Shown: positions 57,545 to 64,000 of the stretch, piece by piece
How the letters are laid out: each line of letters begins with the position of its first letter
Position numbering within the stretch: the first letter of the stretch is position 1
Assembly (NCBI GenBank): GCA_027627225.1
Contig: CM051038.1
Span: forward strand, 43,063,348 to 43,127,347
Direction: 5' to 3'
DNA length: 64,000 bases
From: Congeria kusceri
Lineage: Eukaryota; Mollusca; Bivalvia; Myida; Dreissenidae
The notes under the pieces: generated by a model
The model's database searches: none
What the model was told of the DNA's origin: nothing
The model's input: only the letters and a program-made list of their open reading frames with translations
Translations under genes and position numbers: made by a program

Positions 57545-60125
57545 TGTAATCTTATTTGAAGAATATATAAATATTACCAAAAGTAACAAAAGAATGTGTT
57601 CGTCGAGACCATTGCTATTGACAATAACGAAGGAGCTTGGCATTAAAGATGACATTTATTAACAAACAAAAAGACACAATTCGATTTTCAAGTCTATGCC
57701 CTAACTGGCCGTTACGTCAGTGTCATCTTCCTCATAGAGTTATTTTTCGGAAACGACATACTAGGTGTCATCTGTGACACCTCAGATGAATAATTGCATA
57801 GGCCACTGTCGAAGTCTTGAATTGGAGTTCTTCTATTACAATGAGGTTACATGGACGTTTTATTCGTTGTGTCTATTTGTAACTATTATGAACCAACATT
57901 GCCTGACCCATTTTTAGCATACAGATTACATTACAAATAGACATGGAAGGATATATACACGTTTTATGGTTTGTCTGTTATCCCTGTCTCACAAACTGAG
58001 GTAAAAAAAGTACTAATTCCTAATTACAAACCATGTCTCTGGTGTACATGTTACGCATCTACTGTTATTTGGCTTCATTTTCAAACAAACTTCAGAAGGC
58101 TGTTTTCTATTTAATAAATTCATTTCAAATTAATACATGGCTCGACGGGAATATTTGGTTCCAATCCTTTTTTCACAGAAACTAGATTCAACTGCCATAG
58201 AAGTACATGAAATTGGAATTATGCTTTGTTTTATTTCAGTCAAAATGAATATTGCAATGTATATCCAAAATTCATAAGCACATGATATGTCAAAACAATC
58301 GCTTGTGACGCAATCAAATTTGGTTGGCTTCAAAAATGACATTTATTAACAAACAACGGACACAATTGGATTTCTGCGTCAAAGTCTCCGTTCTTGTTTA
58401 TGTCAGTGTGTTTTCAACAGGGATACATTTCTATTCAACATCCCGCAGCTGTGCATTCTCTGTTATGACACTTTTCTTGGTTAATAAAAAGAAAAAAAAA
58501 CAACCAGAGCAGCCAATATGTCAAAAGAGTGCATTGTTATTTTTTGGATGTAGTCTTTTTTCTTAATGTTTCATCTGTGGGTATTTTGTGAATTTACTTC
58601 AAGGAAATTGTATAAAAGAAAACACACCTAGACAAAAAAGAAACATTAATATTAGTTAAACAGTTGTATGTCTTGCGTAGATTAATGTGTTTTGATAATA
58701 ATGAGAGCAGTATTATAAATGTGTTTATATGCATGAACTGCAAAGACGTGTTTTAGTTTTTCACAGTTAGCGAAAACAAATATCATTGGCATTAAAAAAA
58801 AACAGGTTTGCATTGACCTTTCTAAGGCGTTGAAAGCTCATTTCATCATTGTTGCGCCGTATTGGGCTTTGTTATGTGTACTTGGTTTAAATAGAGGTTC
58901 TAAAAGACCAATGGTTGTCTTATCTAAAATGACATATTTTATTTCTATATTGATATTTAACACATTTTATTGATATGTTTTGATAGTCTCATCGTTATAT
59001 TAATATTGCAAATAATACTCAGCATCGGCGTTATTTCGTTGATTACTTAGTTTAAAAGACAATATGAAACTAATCCATTCAGATTAGTCATAACCAAATT
59101 GTGTTCTTCATTTTACCTTAAATTATATATGTATGCACAATGTGTGACTATTTGTTATGGATTTTAGTGATATATCCAGCCTTTGGTGCAGATTCCGCAG
59201 CCATGGTCCCTCTATAATGAATGAATAAATGTGATACAAAATCTAATTGTGTAGCAGTGGCGTCTTTGATTGTTATACAGACACCCACACGTTTCATCAA
59301 GCAATATTCAGTATAAAGGGAATTTATTTTAATTACAAGCAAAACCCAGTGGCTGCTTATTCAATAAGCAATGTCGAAATTTAGTCTGAAATATTATTGC
59401 GAGACTTGAATTACATTGTGTTCTTACTTCTGGGAGAAATAAACGTACTGCAGTGTTGCCTACGTTGTGGCAATTTACTAGATGAAACACTTGGAGTTTT
59501 TCTAATGAATTATCAATTACACGCGGTGTTGATTTAAACGATCGTATTGTGACAGTTTATCTGCAATTGGAAGCATATAGACTAATATAAATGCAACTTT
59601 CGCATATATTAACTGACGACTGATTTATATCTGGCAAACGTATCATAGCGTTCGAAGCTCCTGGTTTTCGTTGATTACGTCATAAAGGACTAAAGTTCAA
59701 AGCAAAACACTTCACGTCGATTTAACATCATTATAACATATTATTTATCTGACATCAAGGTAATGGTGGCATTAACAATTTGTTAAATACGGGTACCGAT
59801 GCATATGTTCCCGACAATTATTGTCTGTTTTGTTGTTGTTGTTTTTTGCAATAAAGAATATGCTATCATTATTTCTTTTTGGACATTAGGCCTAATATAT
59901 ATTAATATGAAAGTCACTTTACAGTTGGCTTTTCAACACGGCAAAAACATTCGCGTTACATTGGATGAAACTTTATACAACATTCCACCCAACGTCCTTG
60001 TTCTTGTAAACGCTATTTTAGACTGGGAATTGTCTGCGAAATTGGGGCCAGAAAGTGTCATGTGCACTCAGGCAATTTGGAATGTAATCTCATCATCCCC
60101 GTAACATCAAATGGCTTCAATATAC
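57545..60125 (+). repeat. Macro-repeat unit: A2, X, A3, A4, B, C, D
   Basis: A2 lies at 57565-57730, X at 57815-57880, A3 at 58260-58480 (CGCTTGTGACGCAATCAAAT), A4 at 58685-58790, B at 59300-59500 (CCAG at 59346), C at 59610-59790 and D at 60010-60125. This copy has both A2 and A3 uninterrupted and is the best single guide to module order. The 101-codon frame at 59799-60104 overlaps D and is not kept elsewhere, so it is not called. Confidence 0.75.
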
Positions 60126-60215
60126 AATGAATGCGTCGAGTGGTCAGTTGGCAATGCGTTGGCAATGCAGTGGTCAGTTTGGCAATGCGTCGAATGGTCA
60201 GTTGGCAATCTCTTA
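60126..60215. repeat. Short irregular repeats of a GTGGTCAGTTGGCAATGCG motif
   Basis: Three to four imperfect copies of a 20-30 bp motif lie within module D, where other D copies have one GTGGTCAGTTG or GTGGTAAGTTA. Confidence 0.8.
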
Positions 60216-62163
60216 TTAACAGGAAATATCTCATTTCAAAAATGTTCATAATTGAAAGCCACACTGGTTCTTCACGGCAATCGCTGTTTGTTTTTTCAGT
60301 AAAATTAATTATGAAATGTGCTAAACTGCATAAAGGTGCATTGACAATCATTAAAAAACAATACCTTTACTGTCGAAATTAATTGCAAAGCTCTTAAATG
60401 CAAAGCAGTTTCAATTTTATATAGTTCATGTCTATCAATGTAAACATTATAGTGCATATTTAATAGACCTTTGTTGTAGTTTGTGTTTTAGCATCATTAT
60501 TGTTTAATTTCAATTTATTTATTTAAAAATGACATTCTTCTTTCAATTTCACCCATATCATAAAAAAAACAAGGATATCAGTGAAACTGACCCCCACCCC
60601 CCTAAAACTGCCGGACCATACATAAATGAGTATTCATAAAACGGTCAAACTGGATGAATATGCTAAAACCATTTTCGCTTGCTTCGCTCGCTCAGTTTTG
60701 TAAAAGATACACATTAAATTTAGTCAAACATACCCGACTAAGTCCGCACCCTACGCATTACCGTTGTACCGGTGTAGCGTGAATTTTCAAGACCGTGAAA
60801 TCATTAAGATATACCGGAAAACCTGGCAATTTGCGCATGCGCAGTGCAATGTAAACACTGCAGTGAGAAACATAAGACTGCTTTCGACTTGAGTATCGAG
60901 TATTCATTTATAACTGTTATTAATTTAATGTGTTAACAGCAAAATACCGAATAAAAGACTCTAATAAAATTTATATGTCTTCGTTCTTTCATTTTATCCT
61001 TCAAATAATCAATGTCGTTTTGGGGGTGTTTTAAATTGGTTAATTGCAGGATAGAGCGTAACAATACTAACATTGCCGAAGCGTAGGATGAAGTCTATCA
61101 CCGCTTATAAGGCTTAATAGATGTGTTTTGACAGCAATTAAATAGTTCAAGCCTTACAGATTAGGTGTGATAAATTCCATCCGATACTTGGTGTGTACAA
61201 TAGTAAATGTGTGTGTCAAATAAATAGGTGTTTTCATGATTGAAATTTTGTTGAATTTAAAAGCATCCTGTAGACTGTACTGTCACAAAACAATTTATCT
61301 TGATCACAAATTAAATTATCAATGAACATGGGATGAAAAATCAACTAAATCTAAATGATATTTAAATATGTACTAAATAAAAAAAATAACACAATAACAC
61401 AAAACTGTGTCAATGAGAAGAGCATGTCGGGCATGATCAAACTGTACAAAAACTATCTTAAAATATATGATATAATGTGTGGAGGGGTGAATACCATTAG
61501 GTGTGTGTTGATACTTTAATTAACTAATGTTAGTCATATATTACAATAGAACAAGTTAGTTATCACTAAATTCAATTTATTGTAACCAGACATAATATTG
61601 TGGTTTAGTCAGACAGAATGTTTTATTGACGTAAACTTGACATTTGTTTTGTCATTTACATAGATTCATCAATACATATTACAATGTCAACGTAAATACA
61701 AATTCCTTTTACCAAAAGAATTATATTAACTTAAATATCTGAATCATGTAGTTTACATAAATTACTTAAGAATACAATATAAATGTACTAAATTAGAATT
61801 GTGGGTAATAAGTATGTAAAATGGATGAATAACAGAACAAAACTAAATAGAGAATAAAGAATAGTTCACACGTACATATTTATGACAATGTCAACCTGAA
61901 AACAATTTATTATCAGTAAATCACTATATTTATATATTATATATTTATATATAAGTAGTTTAAACATGCATATATACATAATTAACTTGAATGTAAAGCA
62001 TAGAGTAGTATAATTGTATTTGCGAGAAGTGGAGGATGAATAACATAACACAATTAATGCATCGTTTTAAGGAGTAACTAATGAAAGCACAGCAATAGTA
62101 TCCAGGACTTGTTATGAACTGTTGATAGGCTTAGGAATTAAGACACACGGGGTGATATATTAT
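60216..62163. other. Gene-free stretch with one NRF-1-like palindrome
   Basis: TGCGCATGCGCA at 60832-60843 is a perfect NRF-1-type palindrome in a locally GC-richer segment (about 60590-60860). No downstream coding start is recognised. The part just left of 62164 is probably the 3' untranslated region of element 4, but its end cannot be placed. Confidence 0.4.
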
Positions 62164-64000
62164 CTAATTCATACTTGAATGTAAGTTAAAAGATCTGCAG
62201 ATAAATCTGTTAAGGGTTTTTATTTGATTTTTGTTTAAAGTACCCATCAATTTTATAAATTTAAGCACATTTTTTCTTTTATTATAGTAAGGTTTAATGT
62301 ATTCCTTTCTCAGCGATTTGAAGGCTGGACATACAATGATAAAATGGTACCCATCTTCAATATCCCTAGTATGACATTTTGTACAGTAACGCTGAAATCT
62401 TTCTATCGTGTTATGTCTACCTGTTTCAATAGCTACGAGAAGATATTCGTAATTTGTGAGTAGATAATCGTAATTTAAATAGATAAATACGCAATTTGCG
62501 AGGCAAAAATTCGAGATAACATTTAAATTCTAACCTGCATTTAAAACGCTTGTAGGTCATTAATGACTTACTATTATTCACTTCATTGAACCAGGATTGT
62601 TTAAAATCATCTATTACTGTAGACTTAAAAACAATATGGAACGTCTTAAGATCAACGGAAGACGGGTTGTCGAATACATATGAAAAAAACCATAATTATC
62701 CAGCAGTTTCTTTACATTTAACGCCCATTTTGTTTACAGTGTTTCTTTTTTTTTTTAACTGTCATACAATTTTGCTATAATAATGTTATTTGATTGAACA
62801 ATTTTACACCAGAACTTTATTATGCGTACATATCTGTTTATATAAAGTGGATATATTCCTAGTTCACCACAGACTACCATTTGAGATGCATACGTTCTAA
62901 TTCATTAAACTTGTCAAATCCCCATATTTCGCATCCGTAATTTAAGGTCACACCCACGAAGGCATCAAAACGTTGGCATACAACACTGGGCGTAATATCT
63001 AGATTTTTAAGATTATTCATTAAGACGTTTAGGGCTTTGAGACCTTTTCCAGCAAGGGATTCAGCATTGAGTAAAAATAATCATGTATAAGTAAACACTG
63101 TACCTTAATAATTTAAGTTATCAACTAAGTCCAACTGTTTGCCGTTAAATGTCCACTTTTCGTTATTAAAAGATGTTCCTCTCCTTCTAAAGATCATTAC
63201 CCTAGTTTTACTGGTAACTTCAAGTCCCCAACTGTTACAATATTCACTTAAAAGGTTTATACTGTTTTGTAGGTCATTAACAGATTTACCAAACAACACC
63301 ATATCGTCAGCATATAGCATAAGTATAAATATAAAATCGTCGTATGATAGCCCAGAGTTTATGTCATTGTCTAAAAAAAGCTCGCTCAAGGTCATCTAAA
63401 AATAGAGAAAACACCACTGGCGACATTACCTCCTCTTGTTTGAGCCGTATCGCACATTTAAAGTAATTTAATATGTGACTACATGTCTTTTACGATATTT
63501 AAAAATGTACCATCTATACCTGTGCTATAAAGCTTATACCACAGTCCATTTAAATAAACAGAATCAAATGCACGTTTCATATCGACGTGACAACAATATA
63601 AACGGCCATTAGCATTTACAATGTTTTGGACAATAGCATTTTAGTACAAATATTGCGTCCACAGTCGAACGACCCTTGCGAAATCCTAATTGTGCATCAC
63701 TTAAAATATCATTATTTTTTCTCCAATTATTCAATCTACTATTAAGTAGGCCGGTACAAATTTAAGACAAGCAGCTTACCAGAGTTATACCCCTATAATT
63801 ACGTACATCATCGGGGTCGTTTAAACCTATAGTTGCGTACATCATCGGGGTCGTTTAAACCTATAGTTACGTACGTCATCGGGGCACAATTACACCTTTT
63901 GACCATTCACTTGGAAAATGACCAGAGTTAAGGACAGCATTAAATAGTTTTAACAAATATGGTGATAATGTATGAAAACTTTCGATGAAATATTCGTTTA
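62164..64000 (-). pseudogene. Decayed non-LTR ORF2, element 4, cut by the window edge
   Basis: On the minus strand, reading down from the window edge, there are pieces of NSGHFPSEWSKG (about 63890-63935), NYRG-type sequence (about 63795), DAQLGFRKGRSTVDAIF (about 63645-63700), HVDMKRAFDSVYLNGLW (about 63545-63595), a 96-codon frame at 63105-63395 with YADD (about 63303-63314), NYGCEIWGFDKF (about 62910-62945) and a zinc motif C-x2-C-x9-H-x4-C (about 62340-62385). The stop is at 62164-62166. Several frame changes break it. Its motifs are closest to element 1. The endonuclease would lie beyond the window. Confidence 0.85.
63801..63884. repeat. 34-bp tandem duplication, 2.5 units, in the element 4 RT
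   Basis: CGTACATCATCGGGGTCGTT starts at 63802 and 63836, with a partial third copy from 63869. It repeats codons next to the NYRG motif of the decayed reverse transcriptase and is one cause of its frame breaks. Confidence 0.95.

Noticed and set aside
59799..60104. 101-codon open frame with a hydrophobic N-terminus
   Set aside because: It overlaps module D. Other D copies have stops and indels, and no domain is recognisable.

Overview
This is a window of AT-rich animal nuclear DNA with no recognisable single-copy host gene. The only convincing proteins are endonuclease plus reverse transcriptase polyproteins of non-LTR retrotransposons. No bacterial-style gene packing, rRNA or convincing tRNA is visible. 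The mix of retrotransposon families, small foldback elements and (TCCG)n-bearing inverted-repeat elements suggests a mollusc, most likely a heterodont bivalve. That placement is inference from memory of such repeats.

The backbone of much of the window is a set of sequence modules that recur in the same order: A1, T, A2, X, A3, A4, B, C, D, E, F, H, G (my labels). Uninterrupted module-to-module distances are 5,895 bp (B at 38681 to B at 44576) and 6,041 bp (D at 54008 to D at 60049). Longer intervals fall to about 5.2-6.0 kb once the retroelement insertions are subtracted. I read 20560-60220 as an old, diverged, direct tandem array of units near 5.9 kb. Related modules lie at 1-4530, and an inverted copy lies at 5220-6860. 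Inside single copies of a module, short arrays have arisen (56 bp x 11, 41 bp x 5, about 60 bp x 3) where the other copies hold one unit. A second direct repeat pair, about 5.08 kb apart (6885-7830 and 11970-12890), occupies the left part.

Four non-LTR elements interrupt or end the array. Element 1 (about 22702-27617, plus strand) has a broken L1-like ORF1, a long ORF2 with one early frameshift, and a (TGTC)4 tail. Element 2 (about 34071-37498, minus strand) is 5'-truncated but keeps an open 1058-codon frame. It lies inside a larger insertion with a plus-strand poly(A) tail and a perfect 15-bp target-site duplication (33621-33635 and 37810-37824). Element 3 (48541-53699, plus strand) is a decayed L1/Tx1-like ORF2 with many stops, itself split by a 786-bp inverted-repeat element. 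Element 4 (62164 to the window end, minus strand) is a decayed relative of elements 1 and 2.

Between these lie microsatellites, foldback elements at 18163-18800, 43315-43558, 47995-48126 and 54913-54991, a GC-rich island at 19490-20094, and one promoter-like motif cluster at 13422-13507 that could mark a real but unseen host transcription unit. The retroelement proteins act in their own copying: ORF1 binds RNA, and ORF2 nicks the target and reverse-transcribes.
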